This document shows, piece after piece, positions 56,718 through 64,000 of a stretch of 64,000 nt of DNA (the first letter of the stretch is position 1; each line of letters starts with the position of its first letter). The stretch covers positions 310,001-374,000 of the forward strand of contig NC_057866.1 of the NCBI RefSeq assembly GCF_019393635.1, in the 5' to 3' direction. Below the pieces are notes generated by a model, which ran no database searches, was not told the origin of the DNA, and saw only the letters and a program-made list of their open reading frames with translations. Both the position numbers and the translations under genes were made by a program. This DNA comes from Dromiciops gliroides. Taxonomy: Eukaryota; Chordata; Mammalia; Microbiotheria; Microbiotheriidae.

Positions 56718-59403
56718 TAATAACATTAATCCTATTTCTGCATTAGTCAGGTTATAAGAGAAAAATCAGAGCAATGATGAAAAACCTCAAAATAGAAAAA
56801 CATCAGCACCAAAAACAAAAGAAATAGCATGGTTCATTCAGCATCTATACTCCACAGTTCTTTTTTTTTTTTTTCCTGGATTTGGAGATTCTCTTCCATC
56901 ATGAGTTCCCTGGAACTCTTCTGTGCCATTGCATTGGTGAGAAGAATCTAGTCCATCACAGTAGATCAACACTCAATGTTGATGATACTGTGTACAATGT
57001 TCTTTTGGTTCTGCTCATCTCACTCATCATCAGCCCACGCAAGACCTTCCAGGTTTCTCTGAACTCCTGCTCATCGTTTCTTACAGCACAATAGTATTCC
57101 ATTGTATTCATATACCACAACTTGTCCAGCCATTCCCCAATTGATGGGCATCCCCTCAACTTCCAATTGAGAGGAACCGTTTAGAAGCATTGCTGTGTTT
57201 CTCCTCCTTGTCCAGGGTAATCCAGGATTACAGGGTAATCTGCTCTATTTCCTTATGGATTTTGAAGATCCCTCTTATCGATGACATAAGCACTGAGCCC
57301 ACTCCCAGTTTGTTAACTCTTAGGCGCAGTTGCTTATATGTGTCTGTCAGAAATTCTTAGTTACTTAGGCCTCAGTAAGCCTGACAGTTTTTGAAAAGAT
57401 GAGCAATAACAGAAGGACCTAAAGATGACAATATTCTGGCTGACAAAGCCGCCAGGCCCTCTGACCATCTCCATAATCAGGGATGATGCCTCATCGCTCC
57501 TGCCCTCCTAGGGGTCTCCTCTTTTTCCAGGACTTGCTTTTCCCTCCCTTAGGGAAGCCCCCCCCCCCCAGTTAAGCTCCCCCAGCATCTCTGGCTCTCA
57601 GGAGGCTGGTCTGAGGCAGGTGAAGGCCTTTGGGGGAAAGGCAGACCTGGTGCTTCAGGGATATTTGTTTCCCGGTTTCCCAGGGGCAAGATGAAGAGAA
57701 TCGCCTTCCAGTTCACACCCTACAGCTGGGTTCGCTTTGAGTGGAAGCCCGCCTCCAACCTTCGCCGGTGGCTGGGAGTCTGTGGCATCATTCTGGTTGT
57801 GAGTCTCGCTGGAGGCCCACCCCAGGCTGAGGGGGGGGTGGGTTCCAGGGGCCCGGCGTCCAGACCCGGGGCCTATGCTCAGGCCAGGCCTCTCTCAGTT
57901 TCTCTTGGCAGAACTGAACACCTTCTACCTGAAGTTTGTGCTGTGGATGCCCCCAGAGCATTACCTGGTTCTCCTTCGACTGGTCTTCTTTGTGAATGTC
58001 GGAGGCGTGGCGATGCGGGAGATCTATGACTTCATGGATGACCCGTAAGGAAGCCAGGGTGGGGTGCCTGGGGTCTGCTCTCAGCCAGCACGCGTAAAGC
58101 ACCTACTGTATACAGAGGCCAGCACAGGCCCCAGTCCTGATCCATGCCTTCAGAGGGCTCCTGTCTAGTACAGGGCTGAGATACAGAGCCAGACAGCCAC
58201 AAGGTCAGGGAACATGTGCTGAAAGAAGATTTGAGTCCTGTTTTAAGGGTGGGGGAGTGTCATCTGGGTCTGGCCCCCAGAGGTGCCTCAGGTCAAAGGG
58301 GCTGAGGGAGGGGGCCTGTGGCCAGGGCTCGAGAGGCTGAGCAAAGGGAAGGGCCAGAGAGAAGTCCAGGGGGCAGTCAGAAGGAGGTGGGCTGCCCCGA
58401 GACCTGCAAGTGGAGACCCCTTGTTGGAGAAGAGCAGTGGAGACGGGTCGGGGTTCTCCCCATAAAGGTGGCCAGGGAGAAGGCCAGGTAGGGAGAGACC
58501 ATCAGAAGCCCCTGGCACAGATACAAGAGGAGGGAGGGGAACCCAGATGAAGGAGCCTCAGTGCCCCTCAAGCCTCACCCAGGTGTACCCGCCCACCTTC
58601 TCAGAGCCACATTCCAGGGATGTGGCAGCCCCCAAGGGGGTCTGCTCAGGTCCTACCCCTGGTGGCCGCACCCCAAATCTACCACTTTAGGAGCCCCCAG
58701 GGAAACATCCATCTAGGTGGGGAATTGCCAGCCCCACCCCAGGAGCCCAAATGATGTCTCCTGCGGGCTCCTCCGTGGGAAGGCAGCATTGGTCATCCCA
58801 GACTGAGCGACTGCATTCAGGGCTGGAAGGGGAGCTGAGCCCTGTGGGCTCTTGGGCCGAGGCTTCATGCACCTGTTTCCCCTCCCTGGTTCCCAGAGGC
58901 CAGGGGGCATGTGGCAAGCCCCTGGGGGGCCTGGGTGCCCGCTCCCCAGCTGTCAGCCACTGGGCTCTCTCTCTCTCTCAGGAAGTCCCATAAGAAGTTT
59001 GGGCAGCAGGCCTGGCTGGTGGCGGCCATAACTGCCACTGAGTTCCTGATAGTGGTGAAGTACGACCCCTACACGCTGACCCTGTCGCTGCCCTTCTACG
59101 TGGCCCAGTGCTGGGTCCTGGGCACCGTGCTCATCCTCACGTGGACCGTCTGGCGCTTCTTCCTTCGGTGAGCACCTGCCCGTGGCTGGCTTCCCTGGGG
59201 CGGGGGGGGGGGGGCGGCCTTCTGACCCCTGGCCAGAGGTGTCAGAGCTGCTGCCTCTTCCTGGCAGGGACATCACCCTCCGCTACAAAGAGATCAGACG
59301 GCAGAAGCAGGAGAGCAGGGGTGAACTAGACCGAGCTGCGACCAACGGCAGCGAAGGATCTTCTCCACTGCTAGAAGAGCAAGACAGAGACGGGCAGCTG
59401 TGA
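34082..59403 (+). CDS. PTDSS2: Phosphatidylserine synthase 2, complete, 12 coding exons
   Basis: ER membrane enzyme that makes phosphatidylserine by exchanging the ethanolamine of phosphatidylethanolamine for serine. Exons: 34082-34275, 41263-41364, 43867-43949, 46811-46878, 52145-52279, 52600-52650, 53115-53228, 54498-54616, 57684-57798, 57899-58044, 58982-59167, 59268-59403. All junctions are GT/AG with matching phases; 1449 nt, 482 residues against 487 in human. From residue 53 ([12 protein letters not shown]) to about 445 it is nearly colinear with human PTDSS2, e.g. [20 protein letters not shown] in exon 5 and [15 protein letters not shown] in exon 7. Hydrophobic segments lie near residues 69-85, 101-117, 132-149, 216-228 and through exons 10-11, as expected of a polytopic protein. 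The N-terminus carries a Gly-Ala run absent from human as I recall it, and the last 35 residues diverge. Exon 1 lies in the divergent CpG promoter. Transcription converges with RNH1. Confidence 0.98.
34640..35560 (-). repeat. L2 LINE fragment in PTDSS2 intron 1, with internal minisatellite
   Basis: Antisense to PTDSS2. Plus-strand text GAAATCCACAGGCCTTGGTG and GGGAGCCTGGGGAACTGGGA, then ATGGTGGGGAGGGTTTGGCT, is the complement of the same L2 interval seen sense at 44180-45345. It carries a 27-bp tandem array at 35118-35358. Confidence 0.7.
35118..35358. repeat. 27-bp minisatellite inside an L2 (intron 1)
   Basis: About 8-9 imperfect copies of a 27-bp unit containing GAAATGGACCAGRGATGGT and GCAGAGGT (R = A/G). 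A poly-G run at about 35274-35287 interrupts it. The complement of the unit matches the intron 3 minisatellite. Confidence 0.85.
41690..43010 (-). mobile_element. L1 ORF2 internal fragment in PTDSS2 intron 2
   Basis: AT-rich block against GC-rich flanks. The complement of 41790-41860 reads like the reverse-transcriptase start (CAAATTCTACCAAACATTTA). Text at 42480-42660 and 42900-42960 (TGAGGTCTCCCAATAGTATA) matches the order of antisense L1 ORF2 between endonuclease and reverse transcriptase. 5'- and 3'-truncated, split by a SINE. Confidence 0.75.
42107..42265 (+). mobile_element. Marsupial CORE-SINE nested in L1
   Basis: Sense, full-length, with A-tail; CAATTGAG flanks both sides (42101-42108 and 42267-42274). 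Confidence 0.92.
43540..43775 (-). repeat. MIR/THER-like SINE just upstream of PTDSS2 exon 3
   Basis: Antisense copy (ACTGTGTGCTAGGCCCTGTG, CACAGATGAGGAAAACTGAG, GTGCCCCCTGGCTGCCTC). It ends about 90 bp before the exon 3 acceptor. Confidence 0.75.
44180..45345 (+). repeat. L2 LINE, 3' half, in PTDSS2 intron 3
   Basis: Sense L2 with recognisable order: CATGGATTTAACTTCTCTGT, CATCCTGGACTCCTCACTCT, CTGTTGCAATAGCTGCTGGA, ACCTCCAGGATCACATACCA, GCATGCCTGGAATGCTCTCC-like text near 45180, CCTCCAGGAAGCCTTCTGTT. A 27-bp tandem repeat lies inside at 44689-44800. Confidence 0.85.
44689..44800. repeat. 27-bp minisatellite inside an L2 (intron 3)
   Basis: About four copies of a 27-bp unit built of AGTTTCCCCTCTGC and TGCATCTCTGGTC; the first three are nearly identical, the last diverged. 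Nine codons per unit. It sits where other L2 copies have one CTTCGCAACATCTCT-like stretch, before GCCCCTTCTCTCCTCTGA. Confidence 0.88.
45975..46128 (+). mobile_element. Marsupial CORE-SINE in PTDSS2 intron 3
   Basis: Sense copy with an A-rich tail. TSD AAAAGGCTTCAGTCA at 45960-45974 and 46129-46143, so a fairly young insertion. Confidence 0.93.
47630..47810. repeat. Purine-rich low-complexity tract (PTDSS2 intron 4)
   Basis: About 180 bases of GAGA/GAGAAA-type text, almost all purine on the plus strand. Confidence 0.9.
53697..53860. repeat. TG-rich microsatellite with alternating purine-pyrimidine end
   Basis: Broken (TG)n from 53700, ending in (TG)n followed by GCGCGTGCGCGCACGCACGT at about 53836-53855, a strict alternating stretch able to form Z-DNA. 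In PTDSS2 intron 7. Confidence 0.85.
55249..55394 (+). mobile_element. Marsupial CORE-SINE, near-consensus, PTDSS2 intron 8
   Basis: Sense, full-length with A-tail. TSD AAAAAGAGAAGCACC at 55234-55248 and 55395-55409. Confidence 0.94.
55764..55909 (-). mobile_element. Marsupial CORE-SINE, antisense, PTDSS2 intron 8
   Basis: Antisense copy with T-tail at the left; GAAGATC on both sides is a likely short TSD. Inverted relative to its neighbours at 55249 and 56200. Confidence 0.9.
56200..56355 (+). mobile_element. Marsupial CORE-SINE, PTDSS2 intron 8
   Basis: Sense copy ending in a CAAACAAAA-type tail. TSD AAAAGTAGGAATGA at 56186-56199 and 56356-56369. Confidence 0.93.
56466..57167 (-). mobile_element. 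5'-truncated L1 with two tandem 3' ends, PTDSS2 intron 8
   Basis: The minus strand reads the L1 ORF2 C-terminus at 57155-56960 ([20 protein letters not shown]) and then the 3' region. The terminal text TTACATGTAA...AATAAAATACT occurs twice (56485-56540 and 56565-56620). One TSD, TGAGAGGAACC(A/G)T at 56453-56465 and 57168-57180, encloses both. Contains a (TA)n(CA)n microsatellite at 56680-56718. Confidence 0.8.
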
Positions 59404-59931
59404 GCAGACGGACTGGCCGCCCCCCTCCCGGAGACTTCGTGTGGGGAACGGCCGCACCGCCCTCCCATCCACCCCAGGGACAGGCCCTGGAGGCCTGTGG
59501 GAGCCCAGGCAGCCAGGGTTTAGGGCGGGGAGACCCCGGATGGGCACCATCTGCCCAGTGACGGCGAGAGGACGACAGTGGTCCGGGGGCAGCTCGGGGG
59601 AACCCTGGCCTCCAGGGTCATCCTCTTCCAGCCGCCCCCGCCCCCTGGCCCAGCAGCTGAGCTCCAGGATAGAAGGAGGGTTTCCATTTAGTTCAGCTCC
59701 ACCCTCCGGGCACTCCTGCTGGGCTGGAGGGAGGCCCCAGTGAACAGATCTCCCAGAATGACCTGGGGGCTGCCCGTGGGAACAGAAGGCCCGATGACCA
59801 GGGAGGGGCCTTGGGTTTGGGAGCTTCGGTCTGGGGAGGGCCTGGCCTGCCCTGCTCTGGGGGCTGGGGCCCAGGTTGGAGGGACTGAAGAGGGGGAGGG
59901 GTGGTGTCCATTAGCTAGCGTGAACAGAGCA

Positions 59932-59937
59932 AATAAA
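59932..59937 (+). terminator. Poly(A) signal of PTDSS2
   Basis: AATAAA about 530 bases after the PTDSS2 stop; cleavage expected near 59950-59965. The 3' untranslated region is GC-rich, with no recognised repeat. Confidence 0.85.
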
Positions 59938-59959
59938 GTCGAATGATGGAAAGCAGTCC

Positions 59960-61307
59960 AGGCCACGAGTTCTTCCTGACACTCCGACCCACTCTAGGCA
60001 CTGGCCCTGAGCAGCCTCCCAGAGTCCAGCCCCTTCATCCGAGGGATGGGTCCTGCCAGTTTGGCCCTTGCCAACCCTCCCCCCTGCCCCAACATCTGCA
60101 CAGCCCAGACCCGTGGCCGTCCCTGCCTGTCCCATCCCTCTCTGGTGGCCAGCCTTGGGCGCCCTTTTCTCTGGGACAGCTGTGACCTGCCCAGCCCCCT
60201 GGGGGACCTGGCACCTCCACCACTGCATGGCTCACGTGGGCTTTGGGCACCCTTCGGTTATGGGTCCGGGCACAGGGCGCAGATGCGGCCACCCTCCCCG
60301 ACCAGGACTCTGCCACTAGCACCGAGAACTTTGTTCAGGCCTCATTCCCAATCCAGGCTGCAGACAGGTCCCCCATTCTCAGGCTGGGTTGGCAAACTCT
60401 CCAAGGGCCCACCCTCGGTGCAAGGTACCTGCCCCGAGGAGTTCCCCCCTCCCAGGAATGCCTTCTCCCCCTTCAGCTTGGCCTTGCCTCACTCTGGCTC
60501 TCGTGGGCTTGGGGGTTGTCCTCCCCACTTTAGGGTGCAGGCAGGTGGGGACTCCCAGGTCCAACTGAGGCTTGGAATCCACATTTCATTTTGCTCATTT
60601 CTGGATGAGGGGTGCTAAGGGGGGGTGGCGGCCCGAGTCTCACTATGCATCTCCCTCCCTGGCCACCTGGTGCCCAGCGCCTCATTTCTGGCCCTTCTCC
60701 CCTCCTCCCCCTCTTCTCTCCGTGTCCCCTCTATCCTCCCCACGTGGTCCCCTTTGGCCAATGAGGAGCTGGGAGGGGCGGGAGCGAGTAGAGACTGCAG
60801 AAAGGAGAGGGAGCTCAGTGCTTAGCAGCACCCTGAGGGGGCGCTCTCGTCCTCAGCTACAGGGTGCAGCCCCTTGTAAATGAGGCCTGACCCCCAGCTG
60901 CCTCAGAGGCTGGAAAGGCCAAGGTAGGGCTCCCTGCCCCAAGGCGGGGGAGGGGGGGTTTCCCTTCCAGGCTCAGGGCTGTGGGAAAGCCTGTCTCCCT
61001 TCTTCAGGCACTGGCAAAATGGCTTTTCCTCTAAACCCATCGGGGGGGTGGGGGTGGGAAATAAAACCTTCCTGCCCCTGCGAACAGAACCAAAATGGAA
61101 GGACGGGGCTGCCTTGGAAGGTAGTGAGCTCCCCATCACCGCCTGATCTCCCAGGCTTGTGCTCATCCGCTCCCACCCCCTCTGGTGCCAAGGCACTGTT
61201 GGGGCAGGGGCATCAGATCCCTGGTCACCTTCTAAATACCTGCCTCTGGTTAGAGCTGAGCCCAAAGCTCTGACCATGCAGCTGCTGGGAGAGAGACAGA
61301 GACAGAG
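59960..61307. other. Convergent gap between PTDSS2 and RNH1 3' ends
   Basis: GC-rich unique sequence with no recognised gene or mobile element until the SINE pair at 61308. Confidence 0.6.
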
Positions 61308-61468
61308 AGGGCAGCTAAGTAACGCAGTGGAGAAAGCACCGGCCCTGGATTCAGGAGGACCCGAGTTCAAATCCGACCTCACACACTTGACACCTAACAA
61401 GCTGTGTGACCCTGGGCAAATCACTTAACCCCAATTGCCTCACTGGAAAAAAAAGAAAAGAAAAAAAA
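61308..61468 (+). mobile_element. Marsupial CORE-SINE downstream of RNH1
   Basis: Sense copy with small changes in the head (GGCAGCTAAGTAACGCAGTG). Its A-tail runs to about 61468. Confidence 0.9.
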
Positions 61469-61482
61469 AGGGCCTGGGCTTT

Positions 61483-61674
61483 AAAAAAGAAAGAAAGAAA
61501 AGAAAAAAAAAGTGGCAGCTAGGTGGTACAGTGAGTGGATAGAGCACTGGACCTGGAGTTAGGAGGACCTGAGTTCAAATTCGACCTCAGACACTTGAGC
61601 TGTGTGACCCTGGGCAAGTCACTTAACCCCAATTGCCTCACCAAAAAAAAAAAAAAGAAAGAAAGAAAGAAAGA
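61483..61674 (+). mobile_element. Marsupial CORE-SINE abutting the RNH1 poly(A) region
   Basis: Sense copy with a 4-bp head insertion (GTGAGTGGATA), a shortened core and an (AAAG)n tail. TSD AAGGGCCTGGGCTT at 61469-61482 and 61675-61688, i.e. it landed directly after the older SINE. An (A)n(GAAA)n stretch at 61483-61510 precedes the body. Confidence 0.88.
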
Positions 61675-61708
61675 AGGGCCTGGGCTTCACACTAGGTCCA
61701 AGAGATGC

Positions 61709-61714
61709 TTTATT
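61709..61714 (-). terminator. Poly(A) signal of RNH1
   Basis: TTTATT on the plus strand is AATAAA on the minus strand, 236 bases past the RNH1 stop. Just downstream (lower coordinates) lies the antisense A-tail of a SINE, which is T-rich on this strand and could serve as the U-rich downstream element. Confidence 0.8.
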
Positions 61715-61949
61715 AAAGTAGGAAGCGTTTCTGTTCTCCAGCAGAAAAACAAGATTGAAAAGGTTGGTGCTTCTCGAGGAAGCTATGAAACCGTAGCTCA
61801 ATTTCGGGTCTAAAGCAGACAAGTAAGAGCCCCCCATCCCCAAGGCCCCCCTCCCCCTGCTCCTGCTCCTGCTCCTCCTCCTGACCCCCTCCCAAGGGAC
61901 AGTGGAAGGTTAGTGTGGGCGGGGCCAAGAAGCTGGAGAGGCGGGCCCA

Positions 61950-63995
61950 TCACGACGTGATTCGCAGGCTGGGTTTGGACTCCTTCAGAGCCGTCAGCTC
62001 ATTGTCCACCTCCTCTGTCCAGTAAATGTCAAACAGGCTGGGGGGAAGGAGAGGAGAAGGATCAGGCCGAGGTCACTCCTCCACATGAGCCACCAGTGGG
62101 GCCCTCCCCTCCCCTTTCCCCGGGGGGCTCCACCGCCAGCACTCACACCAGCTGCTCCAAGGTGCAGCTGGGCTCCTTGAGGCTGGCCACCAGCAGCCTG
62201 ATGCCCTCATCGCCCATCCTGTTGTTGCTAAGGTCCAGCTCCTTCAGAGTATGGTTGGCGAGCAGGATGGCTGCCAGGGTCCCACAGCACTTGTCCGAGA
62301 GCTCACAATCCCCCAGCCTGGGAAGCAATGGCCAGAGCCCAGTGTTAGGGGCTCCTCCTCCCCCCTCTCCTCCCCCTCCTCCTCCTCCCCTTCTTCCTCT
62401 CCCCTCCCCCCCCCTCCTCCTCCCCTTCTTCCTCTCCCCTCCCCTTCCTCCCCTCCTCTCCCTCCCCCTTCTCCTCCCCCTCCTCCTCTCCTCTCCCTCC
62501 CCCTCTCCTCCCCCTCCTCCTCCTCCCCTTCCTCCCCTCCTCTCCCCTCCTCTCCCTCCCCCCTCTCCTCCCCCTCCCCTTTCTCCCTCTTCCCTCCCCC
62601 TCCTCTTCCCCTCTCCTCCCCCTCCTCCCCTCCCCCTCCCCTTTCTCCCTCTTCCCCCCCCCCCAGCTCACAACAGGGCCCTCACCACAGACTCTGGATG
62701 CTGCAGTCCGGGTGCATGAGGCCCCTGCTCATCTGCTCGATGCCATCGTCCTCCAGCATGTTGGTGCTCAGCTGCAGCTCCCTCAGGGTCCGGTTCTTCT
62801 CCAGGACGGTGCAGAAGTTGGCGCAGCTGGCCGTCGTGAAGCCGCACGTCCTCAGCCTGTGGGAGAGGGCTCACTGAGACACCCGGGGCCCCACCCGACC
62901 CGGGCCGGAGCTGCAGGTTCGCCTGGGCGGCAGCGCTCACTCCAGGGGGGCACTCACCACAGCTCCTCCAGCTGGCAGTTGGGGTCCACCAACGCCTGGC
63001 ACAGCAGCTCTGCCCCCTCGTCGCCCAGCAGGTTACAGATGAGGCTCAGCTTCTTCAGGCAGGGTTTGCCCATCAGGATCTGGGCGAGGACCTTGCAGCC
63101 CTCGGCCGTGATGTCACACTCCCACAGCCTGCAGGGATGGACGGGGACAGTCCCTTGGCATCCTGCCAAAAGCTGCCTCCCCTGGGTGAGGAGGGTGTCC
63201 AAGGAGCCTTTCCCCAACTCCAGCTCCGTGCTGCGCCCTGGGTTTTCTGAACACTCCCCTACCTCTTCCTCCAGATGGGGTCTGAGCTGCTCCCTAGTCC
63301 TGGGAACTCTGTATGCTTAGCTCAGTGCCTGGCATACAGCAGGTGCCTCATAAATGTTTGCTGACTGGTTATGCCTACCCTCAGGCAGCCTGAGAGCCCA
63401 TCAGCTTTCTGCCAATGCTCCTTAGGCTTACGGTCACTCAGATACTTCTCAGATCCATACTCTGTAAGGTCCTAGGAGGCCAACTCTTTTAGTTTCCCTG
63501 TGGAACTTGGCATGGCTCCCTAGTAAATTAGTGCTCTCTCAAGTACTGTAAACCCCTCACCAGCCCTTTACCAAAAATGGGGTTTGCCAAGCCCAGCTCC
63601 TGTCCACGTTCTCCCAGGCTCCCAGGCAAGGATTCCGATAGCCTGGATCTTCTTGCAGCTCAGGAGGTGTGCAGAAAGTTCCCTGAGGGCCCCCCCCCCC
63701 CAAACAGCTGCTGAGAATAGCCTCCGGCTAAGGCGGCTTCCAGGCTGGTATGTCAATTCTCCAGGACTGCAGGTTCAGGCTCATAACCTCAGGAGGGACT
63801 AAGATCAGGCCAAGGCCGACTCACCATAAGGTCTTCAGCCTGCAGGTTGGGCTCAGGACCCCCTGGTACAGCTGGGCCAAGCCGGCGTCTCCAATCTTGT
63901 TTTCTCCCAGGCACAACTCCTGCAGGGATTCCTTGGTCTGGAGCACCATGCTGAGGTCCTTGCAATTAGCAGAGGTGACTCCACACCCCTCTAGC
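61950..63995 (-). CDS. RNH1: Ribonuclease inhibitor, C-terminal five coding exons (5' part outside the window)
   Basis: Cytosolic leucine-rich-repeat protein that binds pancreatic-type RNases and angiogenin with extreme affinity. Exons in transcript order: 63995-63825, 63128-62958, 62856-62686, 62317-62147, then 62037-61950 with stop TGA 61952-61950. The first four are each exactly 171 nt (57 residues, one A/B LRR pair), the classic RNH1 exon module, all with the same phase. LRR signatures are clear ([24 protein letters not shown]). Tryptophans at repeat joins match human W261, W263, W318 and W375 (TLW-LWEC, EELW, QSLW). The C-terminus [14 protein letters not shown]...PSLRITS aligns to human LYDIYWSEEMEDRL...PSLRVIS; the position equal to human Tyr434 is Phe (codon 62033-62031). 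Earlier exons lie beyond 64000. Confidence 0.97.
62343..62667. repeat. 325-bp polypyrimidine tract in an RNH1 intron
   Basis: Uninterrupted C/T text built of CCTCC, CCCCTTCTTCCTCT and similar blocks, following one G-containing lead. On the transcribed RNH1 (minus) strand it is pure purine. It fills most of a 368-bp intron. Confidence 0.95.
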
Positions 63996-64000
63996 CTGTG

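Noticed and set aside
62096-62877. Pro/Ser-rich plus frames of about 200 codons over the RNH1 introns
   Set aside because: Created by the polypyrimidine tract and the antisense of LRR exons.

Overview
This window is mammalian nuclear DNA, most likely from an Australian marsupial. Three multi-exon vertebrate genes can be assembled with GT/AG splice sites and intact frames, and their order matches human 11p15.5: ANO9 (minus), PTDSS2 (plus), RNH1 (minus, partial). Introns and gaps hold at least 14 tRNA-like CORE-SINE copies of a typically marsupial type, many with A-tails and target-site duplications (TSDs), plus older MIR/THER-like SINEs, L2 and marsupial L1 pieces. No LTR element, CRISPR array, tRNA or rRNA gene was recognised.

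Layout. 1-4.9 kb: downstream flank of ANO9, with a nested L1/SINE stack at 2.4-3.8 kb. 4.92-20.5 kb: ANO9 on the minus strand, 23 coding exons predicting 796 residues, ending at an AATAAA at 4938-4943. 20.5-32.6 kb: repeat-rich intergenic DNA with an HNF1/FOXA-like motif cluster near 23.8 kb and an RPL32 processed pseudogene at 31.3-31.8 kb. 32.6-34.1 kb: a GC-rich divergent promoter. To its right starts PTDSS2 (12 coding exons, 34082-59403, 482 residues, AATAAA at 59932). To its left, on the minus strand, is an uncharacterised intronless 272-codon frame, 32873-33691, made largely of a degenerate heptad (hydrophobic)-x-V-T-P-P-P, with ATTAAA downstream. 61.7-64 kb: the last five coding exons of RNH1 (minus), converging on PTDSS2.

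The genes do not form one pathway. ANO9 is a TMEM16-family membrane protein of epithelia, PTDSS2 an ER phosphatidylserine synthase, RNH1 a cytosolic ribonuclease inhibitor. The most unusual item is the heptad-repeat frame sharing the PTDSS2 promoter. Second is a 27-bp in-frame tandem repeat found at the same internal point of two separate L2 copies in PTDSS2 introns 1 and 3. Gene identities rest on remembered human proteins; no search was run.
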